Source: Amycolatopsis solani (lineage in GTDB: Bacteria; Actinomycetota; Actinomycetes; Mycobacteriales; Pseudonocardiaceae). Taken from it: 64,000 bases of DNA. Both the position numbers and the translations under genes were made by a program. The DNA is taken from NCBI RefSeq assembly GCF_033441515.1, contig NZ_JAWQJT010000001.1, positions 1,984,001-2,048,000 on the forward strand. Reading direction: 5' to 3'. The notes under the pieces were generated by a model. That model was given only the letters and a program-made list of their open reading frames with translations. It had not been told where the DNA came from and did no database searches. Each line of letters begins with the position of its first letter. Position 1 is the stretch's first letter. Below, one piece after another: positions 50,578 to 60,043 of the stretch.

Positions 50578-51540
50578 ATGTCGATCAAGACTTCCGGCCT
50601 GCACCACGTGACCGCCATCGGTGGGGATCCGCAGCGCAACGCCGACTTCTACCTGCGGACCCTCGGCCTGCGGCTGGTCAAGACGACGGTCAACTTCGAC
50701 GACCCGGGCACCTACCACCTCTACTACGGCGACAGCTCGGGCAAGCCCGGCTCGCTGATGACCTTCTTCCCCTGGCCCGACGCGCCGAGCGGCCGGCACG
50801 GCACCGGGCAGGCGACGACCACCTCGTTCTCCGTGCCCGAAGCCTCGATCGGCTGGTGGAAGCAGCACCTCACCGCGCAGCAGATCGAAACCGGCGAGGT
50901 CCGCAACGCCGACGGCGAGGACACGCTGACCTTCCGCGACCCCGACGGCCTCAAGCTCGCCCTGGTCGCGCACCCGCAGGGTGACCCTCGCGACCCGTGG
51001 GACACCGAGCTCGTCCCCGCCGAGCACGCCGTCCGCGGCCTGCATTCGGTGACGCTTTCGGTGAACCAAGAAGACGCCACCGCGGGCATGCTCACCGACG
51101 GGCTCGGCCTCAGCTTCGCCACCCAGGACAGCAATCGGTTGCGCTTCGCCGCCGGTGACGGTGGGCCGGGCGCGCTGGTCGACGTCCTCGTGACGCCGGA
51201 CGCGCCGCGGGGGCTGGTCGCCGCCGGTACCGTTCACCACGTCGCCTGGCGCGCGCCCGACGAAGAGACCCAGAAGGTCTGGCGCGAAGAACTCGTCGAC
51301 CAGGGCGTGCACGTGACGTCCATTTTGGACCGCCAGTACTTCCGCTCGATCTACTTCCGCGAGCCGGGCGGGACGTTGCTGGAGGTCGCCACCGACGAGC
51401 CGGGCTTCGCGATCGACGAGCCGCTGCTCGAGCTCGGCCGGGCGCTCAAGCTGCCGCCGTGGCTGGAGCCGCGTCGCGAAGAGATCCAGCACATGTTGCC
51501 CAAGCTGAACCTTCCCGCCGAAAACAACCCGGAGCTGTGA
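50578..51540 (+). CDS. Ring-cleaving dioxygenase, two VOC domains (MhqO-like)
   Basis: The 320-residue protein has two VOC modules. LHHVTAIGGDPQRNADFYLRTLGLRLVK (residues 8-35) and LHSVTLSVNQEDATAGMLTDGLGL near 156 open them. VHHVAWRAPDEE near 221 and FREPGGTLLEVATD near 260 supply further metal ligands. This is the MhqO/MhqA-type putative ring-cleaving dioxygenase that acts on hydroquinones. AGGAGG precedes the ATG. It overlaps the hydrolase gene downstream (TGATG) and starts 31 bases after the MarR operator-like site. Confidence 0.88.
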   Translation: MSIKTSGLHHVTAIGGDPQRNADFYLRTLGLRLVKTTVNFDDPGTYHLYYGDSSGKPGSLMTFFPWPDAPSGRHGTGQATTTSFSVPEASIGWWKQHLTAQQIETGEVRNADGEDTLTFRDPDGLKLALVAHPQGDPRDPWDTELVPAEHAVRGLHSVTLSVNQEDATAGMLTDGLGLSFATQDSNRLRFAAGDGGPGALVDVLVTPDAPRGLVAAGTVHHVAWRAPDEETQKVWREELVDQGVHVTSILDRQYFRSIYFREPGGTLLEVATDEPGFAIDEPLLELGRALKLPPWLEPRREEIQHMLPKLNLPAENNPEL

Positions 51541-52142
51541 TGACGCTGCGGCACAACTACGTCGATGGCTCGCCGGACGCGCCGGTGCTGCTCCTGCTGC
51601 ACGGCACCGGCGGCGGGCCGGACGACCTGCTCGGCCTGGCGCGCGAGCTCAGCCCGGACTCCGCCGTGCTGGCCCCGGCCGGCCCGGTGTCGGAGCACGG
51701 TGCCGCGCGCTGGTTCCGGCGGCTGGCCGAGGGCGTGTTCGACCACGAAGACGTCGTCAAGCGCGCGAACGAGCTCGCCGATTTCGTGCTCGAAGCCGCG
51801 CAAGAGTACGGGTTCGGGGGCCGGCGGGTGGTCGCGGTCGGCTTTTCGAACGGGGCCAACATCGCGGCCGCGCTCGTCCTGCTGCGGCCCGAAGTCGTGC
51901 GTGAAGCCGCGTTGTTCGCGTCGATGTCGCCGGTGCCGGAACCCCCGGCGCACGACCTCGGGGGCGCTCGCGTCTTCCTGGCCAACGGCGAACGCGACCC
52001 GATGGCGCCGCTGGCGTCCACCGAAGAGCTGATCCGGTTGCTGCGCGAGCGCGGTGCCGACGTCGTCACGCAGCGCCACCCGGGTGGTCACCAGATCACT
52101 GTGGACGGTGTCCGGGCCGCGGCCGAGTGGATCAAGATTTAA
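51540..52142 (+). CDS. Alpha/beta hydrolase, carboxylesterase-like (MhqD-like)
   Basis: The 200-residue small alpha/beta hydrolase has oxyanion HGTGGGPDDLL near 21-31, nucleophile Ser in AVGFSNGANIA near 104, Asp in LANGERDPMAPL near 153 and His in HPGGHQIT near 183. This is the phospholipase/carboxylesterase group that includes MhqD. The start overlaps the dioxygenase stop, so the two products are coupled. Together with the MarR gene they form a quinone- or electrophile-response unit by analogy with Bacillus. Confidence 0.88.
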   Translation: MTLRHNYVDGSPDAPVLLLLHGTGGGPDDLLGLARELSPDSAVLAPAGPVSEHGAARWFRRLAEGVFDHEDVVKRANELADFVLEAAQEYGFGGRRVVAVGFSNGANIAAALVLLRPEVVREAALFASMSPVPEPPAHDLGGARVFLANGERDPMAPLASTEELIRLLRERGADVVTQRHPGGHQITVDGVRAAAEWIKI

Positions 52143-52184
52143 CGTTTGTACGGAGCGTATATCGGCCGGCCCTACGATCGGGCG

Positions 52185-53324
52185 ATGACTAACGAGGCAC
52201 TACAGCGTGCCGGCAAACTGCTGGACGCGGCCATCCTGGCCGACGGGCACAACGACCTGCCGTGGGAGCTGCGGCAGCACGGCGGCCCGAACCCGGTCGA
52301 GGCGGCCGCGTCGCTGGACCTGACCGTCCGGCAGCCGGCCCTGCACACCGACTTCCCGAAGCTCGCCGACGGGAAGCTCGGCATGCAGTTCTGGTCGGTC
52401 TACGTGCCGTGTGAGTTCGAAGGCCACAGCGCCGTCACCGCCGTTCTCGAGCAGATCGAGGTCGTCCACCAGCTCGCCGAGCGCTACCCCGACCGGCTCC
52501 GGCTGGTCGACACCGCGGACGAGGCCGAGGCCGCGTTCGCCGACGGCCGGATCGCGTCGCTGCTCGGCGCCGAGGGCGGGCACAGCATCGCCGAGTCGCT
52601 CGGCGTGCTGCGGATCCTGCGCCGACTCGGCGTCCGGTACATGACGCTGACGCACAACTTCAACACCACGTGGGCCGACTCGGGCACCGACGAGCCGGCC
52701 CACGGCGGGCTCACCGAGTTCGGCCGCGACGTCGTGCGCGAGATGAACAAGATCGGGATGATGGTCGACCTCTCCCACGTCGCGCCGTCGACGATGCGGG
52801 CGGCGATGGAGGTCAGCTCGGTCCCGGTGATCTTCAGCCATTCTTCGTGCCTCGCCGTCAACGACCACCCGCGCAACATCCCCGACGACGTCCTGGCGAA
52901 GCTGCCCGGCAACGGCGGCGTCGCGATGGTCACCTTCGTGCCGGCGTTCATCTCGCCGAAGGTCGCCGCGTGGGACCAGGAGCTCAAGGCCGCCATGGAA
53001 GCCGCGGGCCGGGAGTACCGGAACCTCACCCAGCGCGGGGAGTTCGTGAAGGAGTGGGACGGCCCGGTCAAGCCGAAGGCCACCGTCGACGACGTCGTCG
53101 CGCACGTCGAGCACGCCCGCGAGGTGGCCGGCGTCGACCACATCGGCCTCGGCGGCGACTACGACGGCGTCGGCACGTTGCCGGAGGGGCTGGAGGACAC
53201 GTCCAAGTACCCGGTGTTGTTCGCCGCGCTGCTCGAACGCGGGTGGAGTGAGGAAGACTGCGCGAAGCTGGCCGGGAAGAACACGCTCCGCGTCCTCCGG
53301 GAGGTCGACGGCTTCGCCCGTTAG
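52185..53324 (+). CDS. Membrane-dipeptidase-family (M19) zinc dipeptidase
   Basis: A 379-residue M19 peptidase with the zinc ligands His-x-Asp in ADGHNDLPW (near 19-27), Glu in LLGAEGGHSI near 126, His in DLSHVAPST near 200 and His in IFSHSSCLAVNDHPRN near 222. No signal peptide is present, so unlike the mammalian enzyme it is cytoplasmic. It cleaves dipeptides, possibly D-containing ones. ATG 52185 lies a few bases after TACGAT, a strong -10, so the message is probably nearly leaderless; the earlier in-frame ATG at 52146 is upstream of that promoter. Confidence 0.9.
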   Translation: MTNEALQRAGKLLDAAILADGHNDLPWELRQHGGPNPVEAAASLDLTVRQPALHTDFPKLADGKLGMQFWSVYVPCEFEGHSAVTAVLEQIEVVHQLAERYPDRLRLVDTADEAEAAFADGRIASLLGAEGGHSIAESLGVLRILRRLGVRYMTLTHNFNTTWADSGTDEPAHGGLTEFGRDVVREMNKIGMMVDLSHVAPSTMRAAMEVSSVPVIFSHSSCLAVNDHPRNIPDDVLAKLPGNGGVAMVTFVPAFISPKVAAWDQELKAAMEAAGREYRNLTQRGEFVKEWDGPVKPKATVDDVVAHVEHAREVAGVDHIGLGGDYDGVGTLPEGLEDTSKYPVLFAALLERGWSEEDCAKLAGKNTLRVLREVDGFAR

Positions 53325-53370
53325 GGGGTTTGGGGCGGCGCTCCCCGCGTGCCGGACGGACACTGGGCAC

Positions 53371-53796
53371 ATGACGCACGCGCGCGGGGGCGCGGCCGAC
53401 CGCCCCACCGGTCCCGCACACCACGACCTGCCCGGAACCGAGGTGCCGGAAGGCGCACTGGAGCCGGCCGAGCTGCGAGCCGGTGACGTCCGGCCGGGCG
53501 AGGAGGAGGTCACGCCGGTGCGCCCGGCGCCGTCCAGGCCCACGCCGGCGAAGATCAAGCGGACCCGGGTCAGCGGCACCTGGGTCGCGGTCATCGCGGG
53601 CCTGGTCGTGCTGGTCGTGCTGCTGATCTTCATCCTGCAGAACCTGGACTCGGTGACCGTGCACTTCTTCGGTGGTGAGGGCAGCCTGCCGCTGGCCATC
53701 GCGATGCTGTTCTCGGCCATCGGCGGCGCGGCGCTGGTCGCGCTGATCGGCGGCGCCCGGATCCTGCAGCTGCGGAAGCAGGCACGGCGCCGCTGA
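53371..53796 (+). CDS. LapA-domain (DUF1049) membrane protein
   Basis: The 141-residue protein has a 65-residue hydrophilic Pro/Glu-rich N-terminus and then the LapA-type pair of helices (VAVIAGLVVLVVLLIFILQNLDSVTVHFF, about 72-100; then LPLAIAMLFSAIGGAALVALIGG). In Proteobacteria LapA acts in lipopolysaccharide control. In actinomycetes without LPS the role is unknown. A palindrome follows its stop. Confidence 0.85.
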   Translation: MTHARGGAADRPTGPAHHDLPGTEVPEGALEPAELRAGDVRPGEEEVTPVRPAPSRPTPAKIKRTRVSGTWVAVIAGLVVLVVLLIFILQNLDSVTVHFFGGEGSLPLAIAMLFSAIGGAALVALIGGARILQLRKQARRR

Positions 53797-53799
53797 AGC

Positions 53800-53823
53800 G
53801 CGCACTTTCACGTGAAAGTGCGC
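53800..53823. terminator. Perfect 24-bp palindrome between convergent genes (tttcacgtgaaa family)
   Basis: GCGCACTTTCAC and its complement meet at a CACGTG centre, four bases after the LapA-domain stop. The minus-strand stop at 53824 is directly adjacent. The TTTCACGTGAAA core recurs at 59782-59811. Confidence 0.72.
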
Positions 53824-54657
53824 TCAGGCGATGATCGAGGTCATCGTCAGTACCTGCGCGCAAACGTTTTCGTCGCCGGTGGTGCGGACGCGGGTGACGT
53901 CGGCCGCGTTGCGGGTGCAGAGCCGCCAGAACGTGTCCAGGTCCGTCGTCACGGTGGCCAGCGGGGTGCGTGACGGCGGCGCGCCGCGGCCCAGGGCCCA
54001 GCCGTCGCGCTCACGGCGGGCGTGCCACTTGCCGGCGCCGGTGACCGTGTAGCCGACCTGCTTGCCGACGCGGGCATCGACGTCACGCAGGGTGTGCGGC
54101 AATGCGCGGACGAACGTGTCGGCGATCGGCTCGGCGTACTCCGCTTCCAGCGGCGTGTGCTCGAGCGCTTCGCGGATCTGGACGTGGTGGACCCAGAACT
54201 CCGAGTAGTCGCGGGCCGCGTCCAGCCAGCGCGGCGCGGGCTCGGGACCGGCCCAGCTCACCGGCTCGCCGAGGACGTCGAGGTCCAGCTTCGCCCAGTA
54301 CTCGGTCGTCTGGCCCATGAACTCGTACATCATCGTGAGCAGGACGTCGGTCGAGAGCCGGCGGCACGCGACGACCCACTCTTCGTTGATCCGGTCGAGG
54401 AAGCGGGGGAAGGACTCACCCGGGCGGGGGGCTTCGGCGGAGTGCCCGTCGCGGCTTCGGGACAGCCGGCCCACCTTGTCGCCCAGCAGGTGGGTGGCGA
54501 CGTCCTTGACCGTCCAGCCGGCGCACATCGTCGGCCGCGTCCAGTCTTCCTCGGTCAGTGCGCCGAGCAGCGTCATCAGCGCTTGCTCTTCCTTGGAGAA
54601 GTACGGGAGGACGTCGATCGGCGGGCCCCAGCGCGTCGGACTCATGTGGGCATCCAA
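53824..54657 (-). CDS. Maleylpyruvate isomerase/TIGR03083-type family protein
   Basis: The 277-residue protein belongs to the mycothiol-dependent-type DinB superfamily. The N-terminal WTRPTMCAGWTVKDVATHLLGDKVGRLSR (about 39-67) gives the first metal His, and YSEFWVHHVQIREAL near 151-165 the second pair. The substrate is unknown. A second start at the internal ATG (54645) is possible but lacks a ribosome site. It is divergent from the Abi-alpha-like gene. This is the second member of this superfamily in the window. Confidence 0.75.
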   Translation of the reverse strand: MDAHMSPTRWGPPIDVLPYFSKEEQALMTLLGALTEEDWTRPTMCAGWTVKDVATHLLGDKVGRLSRSRDGHSAEAPRPGESFPRFLDRINEEWVVACRRLSTDVLLTMMYEFMGQTTEYWAKLDLDVLGEPVSWAGPEPAPRWLDAARDYSEFWVHHVQIREALEHTPLEAEYAEPIADTFVRALPHTLRDVDARVGKQVGYTVTGAGKWHARRERDGWALGRGAPPSRTPLATVTTDLDTFWRLCTRNAADVTRVRTTGDENVCAQVLTMTSIIA

Positions 54658-54717
54658 ACACCTCCATTCGGCCTACCCACAGGTAGCATCAGCGCGTACG
54701 CAGAGGGGAGTGGGCTC

Positions 54718-55509
54718 GTGAACGCAGAGCGACCGAACGGCCGGGGCACCGGCGACGAGGTGGCCGACCTCGCCCGCCGCGCCGGTCAGCTGGCGGGCTG
54801 GGCCGCGCGCACCGGGTTCGCGCTGGGCCGCAAGCTCCCCGGCGTCGAGACCGCCGAACGCGGGGTCCGGCAGGTGGAACGGCAGCTGCTGACCGAACTG
54901 CGCCGCCGGCTCGACGAGGTCGACGACCCCTACCACGCGGCGCTGACCGCGGCGTCGGCGATGAACCGCCCGTCGGTGCCCGGGACGGTCGAAGCCACCG
55001 TGACGATCGTGCCCGCGCGCGACAACGCCGCCGAGCCGCTGCGCGCCGCGATGGCCGAGCTGCTCAACCACTCCATCGGCTTCGGCCGCGAGCGCGCCCG
55101 CGAATACTTCTACGCGATCATCCTGCGCCAGCTCACCCCGGACGAGGCCCGCATCCTGTCCGCGCTGTCCGACGGCTCGCCGTTCCCCGCGGTCGACGTC
55201 GTCGAGCGCACCGGGCTGGGCGGCACGGGCCGCATCGCGCTGCGCAACGCGTCGACGGTCGGCAAGGCGGCCGGGGTGTCGCTGCCCGACCAGGTCCCCG
55301 GCTACGTGACGCGGCTGATCGGGCTGGGGCTCGTCGACCTCGACGAAGAGGTGCCGTCGCTGGAGACGCAGTACGAGATCCTGCTGACCGACGAGACCGT
55401 GCGCGAGGCGGAGAAGCACGTCAGGCGCGCGAAGTTCGTCCGGCGCACCATCCACATCTCCCGCCTGGGCGCCCAGTTCTGGCAAGCCTGCGACCCGAGT
55501 CTCGGGTAG
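54718..55509 (+). CDS. DUF4393/Abi-alpha-like protein
   Basis: The 263-residue protein has an amphipathic N-terminal half (DLARRAGQLAGWAARTGFALGRKLPGVETAERGVRQVERQLL, about 16-60). The following core resembles DUF4393 (abortive-infection alpha) proteins (LRQLTPDEARILSALSDGSPFPAVDVV near 128-155). The family name comes from Abi-type phage-resistance genes; in actinomycetes a defence role is not shown. GGGAG precedes GTG 54718. The DUF445 membrane gene starts three bases after its stop, so the two are probably a functional pair. Confidence 0.65.
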   Translation: MNAERPNGRGTGDEVADLARRAGQLAGWAARTGFALGRKLPGVETAERGVRQVERQLLTELRRRLDEVDDPYHAALTAASAMNRPSVPGTVEATVTIVPARDNAAEPLRAAMAELLNHSIGFGRERAREYFYAIILRQLTPDEARILSALSDGSPFPAVDVVERTGLGGTGRIALRNASTVGKAAGVSLPDQVPGYVTRLIGLGLVDLDEEVPSLETQYEILLTDETVREAEKHVRRAKFVRRTIHISRLGAQFWQACDPSLG

Positions 55510-55512
55510 CGC

Positions 55513-56748
55513 GTGGGGGCCTTCCTCAGCGGCATCGTCGCCGACTTCGCACAGCACTGGCCCCTCTACGTCTCGATCCCCCTCGTCGCCGCGCTGATCG
55601 GCTACGGCACCAAGCTCGTCGCGATCCGGATGATGTTCCAGCCGGTGGAGTTCATCGGCGTGAGGCCGTTCCTCGGCTGGCAGGGCATCGTGCCCAAGCG
55701 CGCCGCGCGGATGGCGAGCATCGCCTGCGACACGATGACCGAGCAGCTGATCAAGCCGGCCGAAGTCGTCGCGCGGCTGGACGCCTCGCGCATCGCCAAG
55801 GAAATCGAGAAACCGCTGCTCGCGGGTGTCGAGGACATCGTGCGCGAAGTGGCGAGCCACTACCAGCCGGGCCTGTGGGAGTCGCTGCCGGTCCGCGTGC
55901 AGCGCCTGGTGATCGAGCGCGTCCAGCACGAGTCGCCGCGGATGGTCGCGGCGGTGCTCGACCTGATCAAGTCCGATGTGGACAGTGTGTTCGACCTCAA
56001 GGGCATGGTGGTCACCAGCCTGGTCAAGGACAAGCGCCTGCTCAACCGGATCTTCCAGGAGGCGGGCGCGAAGGAGTTCAAGTTCATCGCGCGCTCGGGC
56101 CTGGTGTTCGGCGGCGCGATCGGCGTCATCCAGATGGTGGCGTGGGTGCTGTTCAAGTTCCCGCCGATCATGCCGATCTTCGGCCTGTTCACCGGCTGGT
56201 TCACGGACTGGCTGGCGCTGCGGATGATCTTCTACCCGATCGAGCCGAAGCGGTACTTCGGCGTCCAGTGGCAAGGCCTGTTCCTGAAACGGCGGGAGGA
56301 GGTCGCGGAGGCGTACGGGTCGTTGATCGCGAAGGAGATCATCACCCCGCACAACGTCATCGAGGCCATCCTGCACGGCCCGCTGTCGGACCGGGTGCTG
56401 GCGCTGATCCAGCGCCAGCTGGACCGCGAGCTGGGGAGCGTCGCGAAGCCGCTGCTGGTGTTCGCGGTGGGTTCGCGCAAGTACCAGGACGTCAAGCTGG
56501 CGATCGCGGAGCAGATCATGTCGCGCCTGCCGGAGACGATGCGGTACATCGAGGACTACGCGACGGACGCGATGGACATCCGCAACGTCCTGGTGTCGAA
56601 GATGAAGCAGCTGTCCCCGAGGGAGTTCGAGCGCCTGCTGCGACCGGCGTTCGAGCAGGACGAGTGGATCCTGATCGCGACGGGCGCGGTGCTCGGCTTC
56701 GCGGTCGGTGAGGCCCAGGTCCTGGTGCTGGAACACTTGGCCGCCTGA
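55513..56748 (+). CDS. DUF445-family membrane protein
   Basis: The 411-residue protein shows two DUF445 halves with the hallmark ALIGYGTKLVAIRMMFQPVEFIGVRPFLGWQGIVPKRAARMA near 25-65, repeated as GWFTDWLALRMIFYPIEPKRYFG...WQGLFLKRREEVA near 225-265. There are hydrophobic segments at the N-terminus, near 195-230 and near the C-terminus. DUF445 proteins are predicted inner-membrane proteins of unknown function. It lies directly after the Abi-alpha-like gene. Starts at GTG 55513. Confidence 0.85.
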   Translation: MGAFLSGIVADFAQHWPLYVSIPLVAALIGYGTKLVAIRMMFQPVEFIGVRPFLGWQGIVPKRAARMASIACDTMTEQLIKPAEVVARLDASRIAKEIEKPLLAGVEDIVREVASHYQPGLWESLPVRVQRLVIERVQHESPRMVAAVLDLIKSDVDSVFDLKGMVVTSLVKDKRLLNRIFQEAGAKEFKFIARSGLVFGGAIGVIQMVAWVLFKFPPIMPIFGLFTGWFTDWLALRMIFYPIEPKRYFGVQWQGLFLKRREEVAEAYGSLIAKEIITPHNVIEAILHGPLSDRVLALIQRQLDRELGSVAKPLLVFAVGSRKYQDVKLAIAEQIMSRLPETMRYIEDYATDAMDIRNVLVSKMKQLSPREFERLLRPAFEQDEWILIATGAVLGFAVGEAQVLVLEHLAA

Positions 56749-56839
56749 TTCCACCCGAACGGCTGTACACCCGGACGTATCCCCGCGCTTACCTTGCGCC
56801 TCTACTCTGCGTCAGGACTACGACCGGGCGGGGGAGCCC

Positions 56840-59782
56840 ATGACTGCCGAACCTTGGCCGCAGGAGATCCGGCTCGCGGTGACCATGGTCGGGGGTGCCA
56901 GCCTGGCCATCTGGATGGGCGGGGTCGCCACCGAAACCTCGCAGCTGCTCCGGGAATCGCGCGGAGCAGCCGAGCCCGGTCTTTACCGCAAGCTGCTCGG
57001 CGTCCTGCGCGCCACCGTCTCGCTCGACGTCCTGACCGGGACCAGTGCCGGCGGGATCAACGCCGCCTGCCTGGGGCTCGCGGAAGCCTTCGGTTCCTCG
57101 CCGGGGGCGCTGCGGGACACCTGGATCACCACCGGGTCGCTGGAGAACCTGATCCGGGACGCGCGCGAGCCGGCGCCGCGGTCGGTGCTCGACGGGGATC
57201 GGGTGCTGCTCGACGACCTCGAGAAGGTGCTGTGCGAGATCACGGCGAAGGGTGCGCGGCCGGTCGAGGAGCCCGACGTCACCGTGCTGCTCACCGGCAC
57301 CATGATCGACGGGGAGACCACCCGGTTCGACGACGCGCTCGGGAACCTGGTGCGGGACACCGAACACCGGATGCTGTTCCGGTTCTGTGGTCCACTGTGG
57401 ACGAACGGCGTGGAAGCGCCGCTCGCGCTGGCCGCCCGCTCCACCGCGTCCTTCCCCGGTGCGTTCGAGCTGTCCCGGATGCCGATCGGTACCGGCGGCA
57501 CCGACCGGCTGCACCCCGACATGACGCCCTACACCGAGCTGACCCGCTCGCACTGGCTGACCGACGGCGGTGTGCTGCTGAACAAGCCGCTGCGGCCGGC
57601 GCTGCGCGAGATCTTCGAGCGCCCGTCGCACTCGGACGTCCGGCGGCTGCTGCTCTACGTCGTGCCGACCGGCGAGAAGGTCGCCGACGCCGTCGAGTGC
57701 GATCCGGTGAACCCGCCGCTGCTGTCGAACGCGATGGCCAAGGTCGTCGGCACCGTGATGAGCCAGTCGATCAGCGCCGAGCTGGAGGACCTGACCCGGC
57801 ACAACGACGCCGTGCTGCGGGCCAGGGACACCCGGGTTTCGCTGGCCGCGCTGGGGTTGCGCGGCGGTCCGGAGTCCCTGGTCGACGCGCGGATCGCCAC
57901 CTCCTACCTCGAGCGGCGGACCGCCGAGGACGCCGCCGAGCTGGTCCGGGTCGCCGCCCGGCGGTTCTCGATGTCCGAAGCGGACACGCCGGAGCGCGAC
58001 TGGGCGACCGGGATGTCCCGGCAGCTGCGTGCGATCGCCGTCACCGGGCTGAGCAGCGGGGTGCCGGCCGGGCCGCCGGCCGCCAGCCTCACGGTCGCCG
58101 AGCTGGTCGGGTACCGCACGACCGCGCTCGACGACGCCGTCGCGACCGGGTTGCAGCTGGTCAACGCCGGGTTCCGGCTCCAGCCGGACGTCGCGCGCGC
58201 GAACGAGCTCAACAACGCCCGCGCCCAGCTGCACGCCGCGCGCTCGACGGCCGCCCGCGGGGTGCGGCTCGGGCAGTGGGTGGCCAAGCACGCCGGGCCC
58301 GGTGCGGGCAGCACCCTCGAAGGGTGGATCCGCGAGCTGGCCGAGGAGTGGGCCGGGCTGGGCCGCTCGGCCGCCGTCACCGAGGCGTGGCCGAAGGTGG
58401 TCGCGGGCCTGCGGGCGGCCGCGCCGACGTTGCGGGTGCTGGCCGACGCCGGGGACCCCGCCGGCACGGTGACCACCCTGCTGGACTGGCTCGTGCTGGA
58501 GCCCGGCGTGGCCGACGAAGTGGTCCAGGGGCGGCTGGTGGCCCTGCACGTGGCGACGCGCGGGCTGCTCGCGCAGGCGCCGTCGGTCGACCAGCGGGTC
58601 GACCTGGTGCAGGTCAGCGCCGATTCGCGGACGTTGCTGGACATGACGCGGAGCCGGTCCGACGACAAGCTGACCGGGCTGCAGGCGAACTACTTCGGCG
58701 CGTTCTACAAGGCGTCGTGGCGCGCCAGCGACTGGATGTGGGGCCGCGTCGACGGCGCGGGCTGGCTTGTCCAGTGCCTGCTCGACCCGGTGCGCCTCGA
58801 GACGCTGCGGGACATCCTCAGGCCGGAGCGGCTCCGCGACGAACTGGTCGCCGCCTTCCGCCCGGACTGGCGCCCGCCGGACGAGCAGGACCGCTGCTCG
58901 CCGGAGGAGGTCAAGCAGCTGCGTGACCAGCTGACCGCCGAACTCGCTTTCCTCGGCCTCGACGCCGACCTGAACGCGGTCGAGTTCGGCACCGAACGGC
59001 CGGTCAGCCTGCCGGTCACGGCGATGGTGCTGGCCAGGGCGCGCCAGGCCGCGATCGCGGCGGAGGAACTGCCGGTCGTCACGCTCGCCGCGCGGTACGA
59101 CGCCGCCGACCGCCGGGGCATCGGCGACGCCTTGGCGCAGGAGCGCGCCCCGGCCGACGCCGCCGGCGCACAGGCGCGGTTCCAAGCCTGCCGCGTCTCG
59201 GCGGAACGGCTCGCCGGGGAGCAGGGCACCGCGCGGCTGACCCGCACGCTGGTCGCGCTCGGCGCGGCGACGGTGAACGCGGGCACGGTCGCGTTCCGCC
59301 TGCCCGGCGGCTGGCCGCGGACGGTCGCGGGCATCCTGCGCACGGTGGCCAGGAGCACGGCGAAGGTCTCCCAAGGCGCGTCACGCCTGGGCACCGCGGG
59401 CTCGCTCGCCGCCGGCGTCCTCGCGTTGCTGGCCGGACTGGTCCTGGGCAACAACGGCGGCGCGGTGCTGCAGTGGATCGGCCTCCCCGTGCTGGCCGGC
59501 GCGGTCGTCTACCTGGCGACGGCGCTGCTCACGATGGGCCACCTCGCGCGACGGCTGTTCGCCGCGCTGGGGGTGCTGGTGGTCGCGGCCCTGCTGCTGG
59601 CCTCGTTCCTGCCCCCGGTGGCGCAGCCGTTCTTCGGCTGGCTCGGCGGGGTCGTCGCGGGCTGGCGGCGCGGGGACGGCGCGGTGTGGTGGCTCGTGGT
59701 GTCGGGGCTGCTGATCCTGCCCGCGGCGGTGATGCCGGTGAGCGGGATCGTGCGGCGCGTCCGCCACCGCAAGCGCGCCTGA
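56840..59782 (+). CDS. Patatin-like phospholipase with C-terminal membrane anchor
   Basis: The 980-residue protein has an N-terminal patatin domain: glycine-rich oxyanion VGGASLAIWMGG near 17-28, nucleophile Ser69 in GTSAG and catalytic Asp242 in TDGGVLLNKP. A long helical middle follows. Three or four hydrophobic segments at about 850-975 should anchor it in the membrane. It matches the actinobacterial DUF3376 patatin-like family in layout. It would cleave acyl esters of lipids; the role is unknown. GGGGGAG precedes the ATG. A palindrome follows its stop. Confidence 0.85.
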   Translation: MTAEPWPQEIRLAVTMVGGASLAIWMGGVATETSQLLRESRGAAEPGLYRKLLGVLRATVSLDVLTGTSAGGINAACLGLAEAFGSSPGALRDTWITTGSLENLIRDAREPAPRSVLDGDRVLLDDLEKVLCEITAKGARPVEEPDVTVLLTGTMIDGETTRFDDALGNLVRDTEHRMLFRFCGPLWTNGVEAPLALAARSTASFPGAFELSRMPIGTGGTDRLHPDMTPYTELTRSHWLTDGGVLLNKPLRPALREIFERPSHSDVRRLLLYVVPTGEKVADAVECDPVNPPLLSNAMAKVVGTVMSQSISAELEDLTRHNDAVLRARDTRVSLAALGLRGGPESLVDARIATSYLERRTAEDAAELVRVAARRFSMSEADTPERDWATGMSRQLRAIAVTGLSSGVPAGPPAASLTVAELVGYRTTALDDAVATGLQLVNAGFRLQPDVARANELNNARAQLHAARSTAARGVRLGQWVAKHAGPGAGSTLEGWIRELAEEWAGLGRSAAVTEAWPKVVAGLRAAAPTLRVLADAGDPAGTVTTLLDWLVLEPGVADEVVQGRLVALHVATRGLLAQAPSVDQRVDLVQVSADSRTLLDMTRSRSDDKLTGLQANYFGAFYKASWRASDWMWGRVDGAGWLVQCLLDPVRLETLRDILRPERLRDELVAAFRPDWRPPDEQDRCSPEEVKQLRDQLTAELAFLGLDADLNAVEFGTERPVSLPVTAMVLARARQAAIAAEELPVVTLAARYDAADRRGIGDALAQERAPADAAGAQARFQACRVSAERLAGEQGTARLTRTLVALGAATVNAGTVAFRLPGGWPRTVAGILRTVARSTAKVSQGASRLGTAGSLAAGVLALLAGLVLGNNGGAVLQWIGLPVLAGAVVYLATALLTMGHLARRLFAALGVLVVAALLLASFLPPVAQPFFGWLGGVVAGWRRGDGAVWWLVVSGLLILPAAVMPVSGIVRRVRHRKRA

Positions 59783-59811
59783 GGCGTCGCTTTCACGTGA
59801 AAGCGACGCCT
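59782..59811. terminator. Perfect 30-bp palindrome after the patatin gene (tttcacgtgaaa family)
   Basis: AGGCGTCGCTTTCAC and its exact complement meet without a loop, starting at the last base of the patatin stop codon. The TTTCACGTGAAA core matches the element at 53800-53823, while the outer bases differ. Confidence 0.72.
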
Positions 59812-60043
59812 GGCCCGCCCGCGATTCGGCCCGTCGCCTTGCGATCAACCGCGTTTGGGTTCATCGTGCGAATAGGTCGTGAGCCACGTGCGAGCGACCC
59901 AGGCGCGCGTGTGCCCCGCCACTGTCCACTTCAAACATGTTTGTGGGACTCCTCACCGGGTACTCGGCGTCGCCGCAGGTCATCACGGGGGTCGTGACCT
60001 GCGTCGCTGGCGAGGCGAAAATTCTCTGTTACGTTTCCTGAGT

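Noticed and set aside
54673..56754. 693-codon reverse frame opposite the DUF4393 and DUF445 genes
   Set aside because: Composition typical of antisense shadows and no ribosome site; the forward genes have recognisable family features.
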